Shown one piece after another: positions 44,771 through 54,385 of a stretch of DNA of 64,000 nucleotides (its first letter is position 1; each line of letters opens with the position of its first letter). The notes below the pieces were generated by a model. It saw only the letters and a program-made list of their open reading frames with translations. It did no database searches and was not told where the DNA came from. The DNA is from Desertibacillus haloalkaliphilus (GTDB lineage: Bacteria > Bacillota > Bacilli > Bacillales > KJ1-10-99), in contig NZ_JAHPIV010000004.1 of assembly GCF_019039105.1 (NCBI RefSeq), positions 124,001 through 188,000 of the forward strand. The letters are read 5' to 3'. The position numbers and the translations under genes are program-made.

Positions 44771-45215
44771 GGAGTCTCACCTCCCCTATCGTCAATACAA
44801 ACATACTTTTCATTGTCGTTATGTCAGTATTCGTTTACGATGAGCGTCTTGGGTTATTTGAATATACAGGGATTCTACTTATTATCGTAGCCATTAGTAT
44901 TCTCCCCCTAGACCCGAAGGAAAAGCTAAGTATTCCGAATAGAATCTGGTACGTCTATGCCCTAGTAGCAACCATTTTGTTTTTCTTTCGAAACGGTGGA
45001 CTGAAGGTAACAGAGGAAATGGCCCTGCCAAACACAACGATATTGTTGGTCGGTTAATTCGTTGAAACAGTGTGGTCTGTCTATGCCTATGTTGCATCAA
45101 ACGATAACAAAAAGGTGGAGCCGTCCACTCAATTTAAAGGTTTTGCCTTTGGACTTATCACTGGACTGTTTTCTTATGGCGGCATGCAACTATACGCGGT
45201 GGCATTGTTTTGTTG
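44771..45215 (+). pseudogene. EamA/DMT exporter fragment with in-frame stop
   Basis: Immediately after the TnpB fragment, a frame reads LFIVVMSVFVYDERLGLFEY, TGILLIIVAISILPLDPKEK, then RIWYVYALVATILFFFRNGG. After a TAA at 45055-45057 it continues in the same phase as FVETVWSVYAYVASNDNKKV and GLITGLFSYGGMQLYAVALF. This is the middle of an EamA-type exporter lacking both ends. The in-frame stop and missing termini make it non-functional. Confidence 0.75.
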
Positions 45216-45333
45216 CGGATTGGATGAGAGGCACTGTACTCGAGAAACAGGGAAAAGTCAGTTATGATGATATAAATCATCAATTACATTATGTAATTTA
45301 CATGTAGAAAGTAAACAATAAGTGAACAGAGGC

Positions 45334-45361
45334 TGGGACATAAAGGTTACCTTTTGTCCCA
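45334..45361. repeat. GGCTGGGACA-type hairpin
   Basis: TGGGACATAAAGG pairs with CCTTTTGTCCCA around a 3-base loop, with one mismatch. Hairpins starting GAGGCTGGGACA occur widely as short dispersed repeats in Firmicutes. It may serve as a weak terminator for either strand. Confidence 0.5.
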
Positions 45362-45461
45362 CCCCTTAAGCAATGAGCGTAACCGCTGTAGGTGAGTGAA
45401 GCCACTGCCAATATTTTAACTAGTTATTTTCTGCCCCCCCCTTAACTATTCTCCACTTCAA

Positions 45462-46088
45462 TTAAAACTTTTCTAGCAAGTCTAATAGATCTTCTGTTTG
45501 ATTCTTCACTTCATTCGTTAACTGCTTAATCTCATTTAAGTTATGTTCATCCGTCATTTGATATGGATAAGTATAAATATGATAAAGGGAAAGATCCCTA
45601 TTTGTAACGGTTTTATTTATTCCACCAATACTAAAATAATTAGTGTTAATTTCTTTTAATAAAGTCAGCACTTCCTCATGGTACTCTTTCGAATCCTGAT
45701 TTAAAAAATTTGGTAATTCATGAGTTGTACGTACAAGATTATCATCAACTTCTATTAACGATTGAACTACCTCTTCCCCATAATACTGTTCAAGATAACT
45801 GTAGACCTCTCGATCCAACTGTTCATACAGGTTATACCTTTCTCTCCCAATGTTAAATCCTTTAACTAATGCTGAAGCTTCTTTATAGTTCCCATCTTGA
45901 AGGTAAGGGACCATTGTTTTGATGAGTTGACCATTACCATAAAGTTTTTCCGTCCATAGATAATATTCATTTTCCCATTCATGCTCACGATCTCCATTAT
46001 CCTGAAAACTTGTTTGATCATGTTCTGATTGACACGAGATAAGAAGTAACGATATAACAACAAAAAATGCGACTTTTATTATTCCCAT
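45462..46088 (-). CDS. Hypothetical lipoprotein
   Basis: 208 residues. Signal peptide VAFFVVISLLLISC with lipidation Cys19, then a mainly alpha-helical extracellular domain with many Glu, Asn and Tyr residues (YLWTEKLYGNGQLIKTMVPY; IGRERYNLYEQLDREVYSYL; EIKQLTNEVKNQTEDLLDLL). GGAGACGAAGT precedes the ATG. No enzymatic motif is visible. I do not recognise the family; the layout is of a surface-anchored helical-bundle protein. Confidence 0.7.
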   Translation of the reverse strand: MGIIKVAFFVVISLLLISCQSEHDQTSFQDNGDREHEWENEYYLWTEKLYGNGQLIKTMVPYLQDGNYKEASALVKGFNIGRERYNLYEQLDREVYSYLEQYYGEEVVQSLIEVDDNLVRTTHELPNFLNQDSKEYHEEVLTLLKEINTNYFSIGGINKTVTNRDLSLYHIYTYPYQMTDEHNLNEIKQLTNEVKNQTEDLLDLLEKF

Positions 46089-46134
46089 ACTTCGTCTCCT
46101 TTGTCAGCTATTTGTTGAAGATCGTATACGAACG

Positions 46135-46345
46135 TTATAGTATGACACCAGAAAAATCACCTTTTAGCACTTCTTTTTCAAATTGGTTATTACAAGAAAA
46201 GGACGCAACAATAGCTGTCCTGTTTTTGTCATCTTCTTCGTATGTTTCAATTTTAACCTCACAAATGATTTTATCCCCCGTATACACAGGTCTTAAAAAC
46301 GCAAAATTCATACTCCGAGCCATTACGTTATGATCTCCCCTTTAG
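46135..46345 (-). pseudogene. C-terminal fragment of a hotdog-fold (MaoC/thioesterase-like) protein
   Basis: The readable part (ARSMNFAFLRPVYTGDKIIC; EVLKGDFSGVIL at the end) corresponds to the second half of a hotdog domain, where FLxPVYTGD is typical of MaoC-like hydratases. Reading upstream gives GDHNV and then an in-frame TAA at about 46347, with no ribosome-binding site at the ATG at 46323. The N-terminal half is lost. Confidence 0.5.
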
Positions 46346-46381
46346 CTGTACGCCCTCATTATAATCTGAATTTTAAAGTAA

Positions 46382-46481
46382 TTACAAGCAACCTTTAGCT
46401 ATCTTGAGTAGTTCTTGAGCTGTGTCCTCGATAAGACTTTATTACCTCCTTTTTGAGCTTTTCTCTCTCTAAACGAATCAT
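46382..46481 (-). pseudogene. Small charged peptide gene with apparent frameshift
   Basis: GAGGGGGAG precedes ATG 46481, which encodes MIRLEREKLKKEVIKS. A +1 shift then gives LIEDTAQELLKIAKGCL and a stop at 46382-46384. The joined 33 residues form a coherent amphipathic helix, while the unshifted frame gives SYRGHSSRTTQDS. Family not recognised. Confidence 0.35.
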
Positions 46482-46757
46482 AAGAATCTCCCCCTCTTTC
46501 ATTTTGTTTATCTATTAGACAGTTTTAATGAACATTTGTCTTAAATAAAAAACGAGGAGAAACAAAGTTATTTGCAAAACTATTTCCTTGAGTTGCTCTA
46601 AAAGAGATATTTCATTAACGGGGAATCACCTCGCAAATTGATACACATGTCCATATGGCGAAATTTAAAAAGTTAGGACTTATTGGTTTATATTTATCTA
46701 GTAAAATTGTAGAATAAAGGAAGTGACAAATACAATTATTGGAAGGGAGTGCTCACC

Positions 46758-47882
46758 TTGGATCAAAAGTGCGTAGGTTATACTTTGTTTGAATCTGTAC
46801 CGTTTGGAAAGGAAATGTTAACAAGTCGGCTAGTGATGGCCCCAATGACAAGAATTTTTTCACCAGGAGGAGTCCCAGGGGAAAATGTTTCTCAATATTA
46901 CCGCAAACGCGCAGAGAATGGTATTGGACTTATCATAACAGAAGGGACAGCCATCAACCACCCAGCGGCTGTACATAGCCCTGATATTCCTCGTTTTTAT
47001 GGAGAGGACGCCTTAAATGGCTGGTCCAATGTAGTTCGGGAAGTCCACGAAGCAGGTGGCAAAATTATTCCGCAATTATGGCATGTAGGTGCAGCAAGAA
47101 AAGCAGGCAGTGAACCAAATATTGAAGCACCACCTATCAGTCCGTCTGGATATACTTTAAAAGGCAAAAGAAATGAAAAAATTAAGGCTTTAACGAAAGA
47201 AGAAGTAGCTGAAATGGTTAATGCATATGCCGAAGCTGCAGCAAATGCAAAGCGTATCGGTTTTGACGGAATTGAATTGCATGGAGCGCATGGATACTTA
47301 ATTGATCAATTTTTTTGGGAAGTAACGAACAAGCGTAATGATGAGTATGGTGGAGATCTAGGGGAGCGAACAAAATTTGCTACAGACATCGTTCGTGCAT
47401 GCCGGAAAGCTGTAGGGTCGGACTTTCCGATTGTTTTCCGGTTTTCCCAATGGAAAGGGACGGATTATGAAGCGAAGTTAGCTCATAATTCTAATGAGCT
47501 TGCCCAATTACTTACCCCGCTGGTTGAAGCTGGCGTAGATATTTTCCACTGCTCTACAAGACGAATATGGGAACCTGAATTTAAAGATGAAGACCCAACC
47601 TTAAACTTAGCCGGCTGGACGAAACGAATTACGAAAAAGCCAACGATTGCGGTCGGTTCCGTTGGTATTAACCGCGCATATTTGAGCAACCAGGATAATG
47701 CGCAGGTAACCATTGAAGAAAATCTAAAAATTGTCGATGAAAAAATCAAAGCCGGCGAATTTGACTATGTGGCCGTCGGCCGTGCACTGCTAGCTGATCC
47801 AGAATGGGCTGCCAAACTCAAAGATGGTCAACTTGATCAAGTGACGCATTATACGAAGGAAGCAGAGAGAAATTTGATTTAA
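46758..47882 (+). CDS. NADH:flavin oxidoreductase, old yellow enzyme family
   Basis: FMN-dependent ene-reductase of about 374 residues reducing activated C=C bonds. Landmarks: LVMAPMTRIFSPGGVPGEN (FMN-binding N-terminus), QLWHVGAA, the substrate-site GIELHGAHGYLIDQFFWEVT, then NKRNDEYGG, and the C-terminal FDYVAVGRALLADPEWAAKL. The frame can begin at GTG 46749, but GGAAGGGA is spaced for TTG 46758. More similar to YqiG/NemA-like long-form OYEs than to the short YqjM. Stand-alone. Role is probably detoxification of electrophiles. Confidence 0.9.
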   Translation: MDQKCVGYTLFESVPFGKEMLTSRLVMAPMTRIFSPGGVPGENVSQYYRKRAENGIGLIITEGTAINHPAAVHSPDIPRFYGEDALNGWSNVVREVHEAGGKIIPQLWHVGAARKAGSEPNIEAPPISPSGYTLKGKRNEKIKALTKEEVAEMVNAYAEAAANAKRIGFDGIELHGAHGYLIDQFFWEVTNKRNDEYGGDLGERTKFATDIVRACRKAVGSDFPIVFRFSQWKGTDYEAKLAHNSNELAQLLTPLVEAGVDIFHCSTRRIWEPEFKDEDPTLNLAGWTKRITKKPTIAVGSVGINRAYLSNQDNAQVTIEENLKIVDEKIKAGEFDYVAVGRALLADPEWAAKLKDGQLDQVTHYTKEAERNLI

Positions 47883-48034
47883 TTACTTATAATTCCTTGT
47901 GATTTTAGACTCTAATTTCTATTTTAAACATGCCTGAAAGGAGTGCTTTAGTTGAAGAATTGGGATGGTTTCCGCATCTCACTTTTTTCAACAAATGGCT
48001 TAATCCAATATAAAAGTACTATAAGAGAATATTA

Positions 48035-48655
48035 TTAGTAGGCGATACCTACACGTGATTTTATATAATCGCTTGATTTTATCTGGCTAAATGTAAATTC
48101 TGCTGTATCCTGTACGGAAATTTCAATTCCATCCACAGGCAATAAATCACGCTCCTCCCGGTATTCGCCTAAGCCTTCTCCATCCGGTAAATACGTAGGA
48201 CAGACAATAGTCCAGTCAAGTGTGGATTGTTTGAGCATGTCGTATACTTTATGATGTTCTTTCGCAGTACGGGTTGACTTACGCTTTGATTCACTTGATT
48301 GATAACGTAGTAAATCGGGAGTTGTTCTACTTTGTAGGATACCTGCGGTGCCTATAGTGATAATTCGTTTTATACCTTCATTTTCCATTGCTTCGATAAT
48401 TAGTGGCATGCTTACTGATAGAGTGGTTGTCCCATCAGTATTTAGTGCACTAATAACTACATCAATCCCATGCATTGCTCGTACAATATCATCTTTATTT
48501 AAAACATTCCCTTGAATAATGGTTAAATTTCCATTATTTATTTGAATCTTCTCTGGAGTGCGAACTAATACAGTAACATGATGTCTGTCATGAAGGGCAT
48601 AAGTTACTATTTGACCTCCAACTCGTCCAGTTGCACCTAAAATTAAAATATTCAT
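48035..48655 (-). CDS. NAD(P)-binding atypical SDR (NmrA/YwnB-like)
   Basis: 206-residue Rossmann protein. N-terminal cofactor motif MNILILGATGRVGGQIVTYA, followed by VTVLVRTPEKI, VISALNTDG, IKRIITIGTAGI and WTIVCPTYLPDG, as in NAD(P)H-binding proteins of the YwnB/flavin-reductase-like group. The frame is open to 48742, but AGGAGG lies just before ATG 48655. Likely a reductase or redox sensor; substrate unknown. It faces the OYE gene convergently. Confidence 0.85.
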   Translation of the reverse strand: MNILILGATGRVGGQIVTYALHDRHHVTVLVRTPEKIQINNGNLTIIQGNVLNKDDIVRAMHGIDVVISALNTDGTTTLSVSMPLIIEAMENEGIKRIITIGTAGILQSRTTPDLLRYQSSESKRKSTRTAKEHHKVYDMLKQSTLDWTIVCPTYLPDGEGLGEYREERDLLPVDGIEISVQDTAEFTFSQIKSSDYIKSRVGIAY

Positions 48656-48838
48656 AAGAATGAGCCTCCTCTTGCATATACAATATTTTACTATAAAAGT
48701 TATTTTATACAGTATCAATAAGAAAATGTTGATATGATGCACCTTTTATCTCTGTTTACATGTACCATAGATAAGTAATTAAGGAGGTATATAATAAAGT
48801 ATTAAAGTAAAAAAATAATCAAAAACTAGAAGATACTT

Positions 48839-48874
48839 AAAAGTTGGAACAATGTACACATTGTTCCAACTTTT
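48839..48874. terminator. 17-bp perfect hairpin (bidirectional terminator)
   Basis: AAAAGTTGGAACAATGT (48839-48855) and ACATTGTTCCAACTTTT (48858-48874) are exact complements with a 2-base loop and T4/A4 edges. It lies 37 bases past the stop of the interrupted gene at 48911. Confidence 0.75.
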
Positions 48875-48910
48875 ACTTTGTAGCTTCAGAAATCATAAGA
48901 CTCCCCATGT

Positions 48911-49213
48911 CTATATAGATTCACTACCGTAATAGTCTAGATCTTTTTCTATGTAATAACGCTTCACGATTTCTTCTTTCCCATTTAGATAATTCGTGTG
49001 CGCTATATTCCTAGCTCTGTACCCTTCTTCTGAGGCATCCTCACCATCCATCATTCGTTCAAAATTCTTTTCAACCTCATCAAGGATTGGATGTGCCCAT
49101 TTTAAGTCGTCAATGATAAACTCAATATGTTTCTTTTCGATTTCGTTAGCTCATCTTTTCTTGTTTAGCTTTGCAGCTAATCGAGATTTATCTTTTAATG
49201 TTTTCTTTACCAT
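48911..49213 (-). pseudogene. Hypothetical small protein gene interrupted by one TGA codon
   Basis: From ATG 49213 the frame reads VKKTLKDKSRLAAKLNKKR, then TGA (49151-49153) at codon 21, then ANEIEKKHIEFIIDDLKWAH, FERMMDGEDASEEGYRARNI and on to a TAG at 48911. Everything else looks like one 100-residue protein. No start with a ribosome-binding site lies after the TGA. A single base change would restore it. Function unknown; neighbours at 49233 and 49646 are equally uncharacterised. Confidence 0.6.
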
Positions 49214-49232
49214 TGTCATACACCCCTAACCT

Positions 49233-49607
49233 TTATAATTTCTCATAAAGGGAAACTGCCAGACTACGGATCATGCTTTCATTAATCGGATCCCCTTCAT
49301 CGATAACAATCGCATGCCGTTGTTCGTTTTCGATGATACGCATAATATCATTGCCTGTTTGCAGTTGGCGAGCAACATCTTTTGTGACGGTGATGAAATG
49401 GATCGTATTACTTTCATGCTCAATGATTACGATAAAGGCAATTTTTTTATCCGTTTGTTTGTCGGTGACCTGCACCGTTCCGACATCCTTATCAAATTCA
49501 TGGTACTCGATAGCCAATTCCTGCTGATCCTCTAGCTTTTCGATGTGGGACTTGATCGATTTTTCTACCTTTAAACCGTTCAGATTGGTTAAGTTTAAGT
49601 TTTTCAC
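49233..49607 (-). CDS. Hypothetical protein, 124 residues
   Basis: Starts at GTG 49607, seven bases after GGAGGG; an open frame reaches 49649 but lacks a ribosome-binding site. Soluble alpha/beta protein: KNLNLTNLNGLKVEKSIKSH, VGTVQVTDKQTDKKIAFIVI and IDEGDPINESMIRSLAVSLY. No known motif. It lies 38 bases after the gene at 49646 and 19 bases before the interrupted gene at 49213, so the three probably form one operon of unknown purpose. Confidence 0.6.
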   Translation of the reverse strand: MKNLNLTNLNGLKVEKSIKSHIEKLEDQQELAIEYHEFDKDVGTVQVTDKQTDKKIAFIVIIEHESNTIHFITVTKDVARQLQTGNDIMRIIENEQRHAIVIDEGDPINESMIRSLAVSLYEKL

Positions 49608-49645
49608 GTGAAAGCCCTCCCTAAAAATTAAATGCGATATTAGTA

Positions 49646-50032
49646 TCAATGACCTTTCACTGAAAATTTAGCGTTAAAGATAATACTAGGTTTTGTACTT
49701 TCTTCAGTAAGTGGTATAAACGTTCCGTCCCCCACCTGATCAACATGCGTCATCTCAATTTCCTCAGATAAAAATTCTAAATAGATCATCAGCAATGGGT
49801 AAATACGTGGCGTTCCCTGGGAAAAAGTTTCACTGGGTGCCCCATGCTTATTGATAAGATTTTCACAAATTTCCTTTGCGTTTAATCCCTTATTGATACC
49901 ATCAATGATTCGATCATGATAAACAGGACCGAAACTCCGTACCATCTTAGGTAATTGGCTTATCGCAGTGTCTTCCTGTGATACGTTTTCGTCATTGCGG
50001 ACATGGTCTCCAAACAAACTTAACTGTTCCAT
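49646..50032 (-). CDS. Hypothetical protein, 128 residues
   Basis: Begins MEQLSLFGDHVRNDENVSQE behind GGAGG. Acidic N-terminus, central GPVYHDRIIDGINKGLNAKE and KHGAPSETFSQGTPRIYPLL, and a beta-rich end (DGTFIPLTEESTKPSIIFNA). Soluble, no cysteines, no membrane segment. First gene of the small operon with 49233 and 48911. I do not recognise it; the MEQLSLFG opening resembles peptides that bind DNA-replication clamps (QLSLF-type motif), which may be coincidence. Confidence 0.6.
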   Translation of the reverse strand: MEQLSLFGDHVRNDENVSQEDTAISQLPKMVRSFGPVYHDRIIDGINKGLNAKEICENLINKHGAPSETFSQGTPRIYPLLMIYLEFLSEEIEMTHVDQVGDGTFIPLTEESTKPSIIFNAKFSVKGH

Positions 50033-50084
50033 CTTTTAACTCCTCCCTCGTATTACAACTATTCCTAATATATGACAAGTTGGC

Positions 50085-50640
50085 TTAAGTACTTAGAACC
50101 AATATACTCACTCCTAACAAAGCAAGCCAAAAACCACTAATCTGTAATTTGCTTAAACGTTCATTAATCAACAACCGAGCAAAAAGTACTGTAAAAAGTG
50201 GGGAGTGATCCCGCAAGTGCTACGATTAACATCTATCCAATGTTAACACCAAGTATATAAGTAATTGTAGCAAATGTTTGTAAGAAACCATTGCTAACAA
50301 TAAATGCCCAGGTATTGTTTTCTACATTTTGCTCTTCTAGCTAGTAATAGTGATCCTACGACTAAAAATGAACTTTTCATTATAAAGAAAACCGTCCACA
50401 TTCTTTCTGTACTACAGGGATATGAAGAAACACAAAGAAAAGGACTATCAGTATGCCTTCGAAAGTTGCTTGTGCCAACACTTTAGAATTGTTTTTGACG
50501 GTTGTTTGTTTAACAGAATCCTTAGGAAGAGTCAACAAACTATGACTTATTATATTTTAAAAGATATTGGAGTGATAGTACAGTTTTTGGGATCAAACGT
50601 AACTTCAATTAAACCTTATCTTATGGTCAGCAAATGAATC
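50085..50640 (-). pseudogene. Heavily decayed EamA/DMT exporter
   Basis: Pieces readable on the minus strand in changing frames: FEGILIVLFFV, NNTWAFIVSNGFLQTFATIT, YILGVNIG then a stop, MLIVALAGSLPTFYS, and, after a frame change, TLFARLLINERLSKLQISGF with WLALLGVSILVLST at the end. The last two are the conserved C-terminal part of EamA exporters. Several stops and at least one frameshift; not functional. It is a second broken exporter besides 44771-45215. Confidence 0.7.
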
Positions 50641-50932
50641 CACCCCAAGATCTACTTAATTTCGCATCATCTGTAATAGTTAGAAACTCCCTTGAGAAAG
50701 CTTAATGATGAGCTCAGCATCTCTTTTGGAGACTCCTTTAAACCGTTTTTCAGCCAGTTTTGAACGATATGAATACTGCTTCACGACAAAAAGGCTTATA
50801 TATCGTGTATGATAGTCGGGCATGCTACTTTTAGCGCAAGAAAATCATTGCTTCAAACTTCAACTTAATTTTGATATATTTAAATAATACTTAATATTGT
50901 TAATAAAAAATAAATGACATAGGAGACTTGAT

Positions 50933-51310
50933 ATGGAACATGGTGTAAACCGTTTTAATGAGTACTTAGGTATTAAGGTAGATCATTTGGATAATAGTGG
51001 TTGTACCGCTTTTTTGGAGGTGAAAGAAGACTTATATAATAGTTTAGAGGGCGTTCTTCATGGTGGAGTAACATTTACACTTGCAGATGTTGCAATGGGA
51101 CACGCAGCTTCACCACCAGAAAATGGAATACAACAGTGCGTAACTTCTGAACTTAAAATCAATTATTTATCTCCAGCAAAGGGTAGAAAGCTTATTGCCG
51201 AATCAAATGTTATTAAACGTGGAAGAAAACTAATTACGATGGAAGCTAAAATAAAAGATGAAGATGGTAAAATTGTAGCAGTTGCGTTAGGCACGTATGC
51301 AAGGATTTAA
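50933..51310 (+). CDS. PaaI-type hotdog thioesterase
   Basis: 125-residue hotdog protein hydrolysing acyl-CoA, probably aromatic or short-chain. The signature GVLHGGVTFTLADVAMGHAA (about 36-55) holds the HGG motif and the catalytic acid region, followed by TSELKINYLSPAKGRKLIAE and a C-terminal VAVALGTYARI. AGGAGACT precedes ATG 50933. Length and order are normal for the PaaI family. Stand-alone in a region otherwise rich in remnants. Confidence 0.88.
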   Translation: MEHGVNRFNEYLGIKVDHLDNSGCTAFLEVKEDLYNSLEGVLHGGVTFTLADVAMGHAASPPENGIQQCVTSELKINYLSPAKGRKLIAESNVIKRGRKLITMEAKIKDEDGKIVAVALGTYARI

Positions 51311-51545
51311 TAAATTGTTTATGTAGACATTTTAACGTATATATATTTCATCAGGGACTTTAAAGGGTTAGCTTCAGGAAAATGCGGGTGTAAACGTTTA
51401 GCATTTAAAATTCGATTCCTTTAAGATGTTTCGTTATTTAGCAACTGAATTTTTAATCGACTTATTTAAGTAGAGTTCCTAGATGACGTTATTGTTGCAT
51501 AGTTTTAGTTTAAAATGAAATAGTAGTAGTAACGGAGGTGATCGA

Positions 51546-51704
51546 TTGGCAACTGATAAACATTCACAGAACAAAATAAAATATAGCCTTTGGGACACTC
51601 GAACAGATGAAAAACAAAAGAAAATGATTGAAAAATCACCATTAACGAACGATGTACCGATCCATTCATTCAAAAATCAAAATAATACAACAGAAACTGA
51701 TTAA
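51546..51704 (+). CDS. Small hypothetical hydrophilic protein, 52 residues
   Basis: Starts at TTG 51546, eight bases after CGGAGGTG. Sequence begins ATDKHSQNKIKYSLWDTRTD and continues EKQKKMIEKSPLTNDVPIHS and ends in an Asn/Thr-rich tail. Very hydrophilic, Lys/Gln/Asn-rich, like many small spore-associated proteins, but I cannot name it. The good ribosome-binding site and a 15-bp terminator right at the stop codon indicate a genuine gene. Confidence 0.6.
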   Translation: MATDKHSQNKIKYSLWDTRTDEKQKKMIEKSPLTNDVPIHSFKNQNNTTETD

Positions 51705-51734
51705 AGTAACCGCTATCAAGGTTGCTTTAATCAG
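51697..51734. terminator. Terminator between two convergent small genes
   Basis: CTGATTAAAGTAACC and GGTTGCTTTAATCAG are near-perfect 15-base arms with one mismatch and an 8-base loop; the left arm contains the stop codon at 51702. T4 follows on the plus strand. Confidence 0.8.
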
Positions 51735-51758
51735 TTTTAAACCTATAACTATTTATTT

Positions 51759-51938
51759 TTACCTTTCATCATTATTCGTGTCACTTTCGTTATCTGGACT
51801 TTCATTCATATATTCATTCAAATAAGAATTTTTAGTGGTTGCAAAATTGACAGATTGAAGGCTCATTTCACGATCGATACCATAAAGATCCTGATTTTGA
51901 TGTTCATTCTTTTTTTCATCTACTTGTCGTTTGTCCAT
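51759..51938 (-). CDS. Small hypothetical acidic protein, 59 residues
   Basis: ATG 51938 follows AAAGGAGAAGAG; the frame is open to 51971. Composition is dominated by Asn, Asp, Glu and Ser (DKRQVDEKKNEHQNQDLYGI; ending SPDNESDTNNDER), probably disordered. Convergent with the small gene at 51546. Not recognised; such small acidic Bacillus proteins are often sporulation products, but that is only a guess. Confidence 0.55.
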   Translation of the reverse strand: MDKRQVDEKKNEHQNQDLYGIDREMSLQSVNFATTKNSYLNEYMNESPDNESDTNNDER

Positions 51939-52134
51939 CTCTTCTCCTTTCTTTTTCCCTTGTATAATCACCCTTAGGATTACCCCAATGATTGGCGATC
52001 ATTCAATCAACAATAGAACCTTGGTATTCTGTTCTTCCTAAATTTGATCTCTTGGCACATCATCACAGACCCAAACAAAGTTAAAATGATGGTTTTATAA
52101 AACCACATAAATAAGAAATACTGATTAAGAGTGA

Positions 52135-53513
<1,379 letters not shown>

Positions 53514-53564
53514 TACATCAATAGAAAGTAATTATCGAGCCGATTTCTCACAATCACCTCTCAA

Positions 53565-53604
53565 TGACGAAGAAGCCCCTAGCTACTAAGGGATTTCTTC
53601 GTCA
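53565..53604. terminator. Terminator between the glycosidase remnant and the next gene
   Basis: TGACGAAGAAGCCCCT and AGGGATTTCTTCGTCA form a long stem with a small bulge and an 8-base loop between two convergent stop codons. Confidence 0.8.
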
Positions 53605-53621
53605 ATTTTCATCTTTAATCA

Positions 53622-54089
53622 TCAAACACTTGCTCTTTTAAACCTTTCAAACAAGTACTGTACACCGTATAGAAGATAAACTTTATAATGCAAGTACAGA
53701 AAAAATTGAAAATGACTTAAACGATTTAGACGTATGATTTTAAATCTCTTAAGAACATCAATGAAATAGAAGGCAAAGAATCCATCGGCAATTGTGTTAA
53801 GGAATACAAATTTTTTGAAGTTCCCGTATGATAACTTGAGTAACCACATGGAAAGAGGCATATACGGTCCAATGCTAAAAGGAAGCTCATCCTTGAAAAA
53901 TGATTCTCTCTTATCGTAAAACGTCCACCACTTTCGCTCGCGCCCATACAAATGATTTACAATCTCAAAAATGATAATGAAAAGACCTGCGAATGAATAC
54001 TGTTTTACACTTCGCTTTTCCATAAACAACAACGATAACCAAGGGAATAGAATCACAGCTATATTAAAGAGTAAGTGCCTCCGTAACAT
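53622..54089 (-). CDS. Hypothetical integral membrane protein
   Basis: 155 residues with about four hydrophobic helices: LLFNIAVILFPWLSLLFM, YSFAGLFIIIFEIVNHLYG, GPYMPLSMWLLKLSYG, and the segment around VFLNTIADGFFAFYFIDVLK. Loops are basic. A conserved-looking RERKWWTFYDK loop lies between helices 2 and 3. It resembles the CBO0543-style membrane proteins of spore-formers in size, layout and the KWW/WKW loop, as does the gene at 58636. AAGGTGG precedes the ATG. Role unknown. Confidence 0.65.
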   Translation of the reverse strand: MLRRHLLFNIAVILFPWLSLLFMEKRSVKQYSFAGLFIIIFEIVNHLYGRERKWWTFYDKRESFFKDELPFSIGPYMPLSMWLLKLSYGNFKKFVFLNTIADGFFAFYFIDVLKRFKIIRLNRLSHFQFFLYLHYKVYLLYGVQYLFERFKRASV

Positions 54090-54145
54090 CCTTTCACCAC
54101 CTTAAACTAATGTTTAACTCTTTTTTAAAGTATCCAAGATCATTA

Positions 54146-54168
54146 AAAAAAACGCTCAATTGAGCGTT
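54146..54168 (-). terminator. Minus-strand terminator following a micro-frame
   Basis: AACGCTCAATTGAGCGTT (54151-54168) is a perfect palindrome followed by T8 on the minus strand. It is not downstream of any long minus-strand gene. Confidence 0.65.
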
Positions 54169-54224
54169 CAATTTCTTCCATTTTCTCTTCCTTTCATAAG
54201 GACTGCACCTGTTTTTATTACCAC
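54168..54224 (-). CDS. Candidate 18-residue micropeptide
   Basis: GTG 54224 follows TAGGAG with 6-base spacing and encodes VIKTGAVLMKGRENGRN after the start, ending with TGA at 54168-54170, directly at a strong terminator. The compact ribosome-binding site, frame and terminator look designed, but the frame is short enough to arise by chance. Confidence 0.3.
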   Translation of the reverse strand: MVIKTGAVLMKGRENGRN

Positions 54225-54385
54225 ACTTATTTCTCCTACATTCATTCTTTACATGAGATCTATTTCAATCGGTTATTCCAATGGTTATAATATCTAATCT
54301 TTCATAACATGAAATGCAGGTAGTGACGTACATTCTCTAGACATAAGCATATGATAATGTTGATCATGCTTTGAAAGGAATGAAT

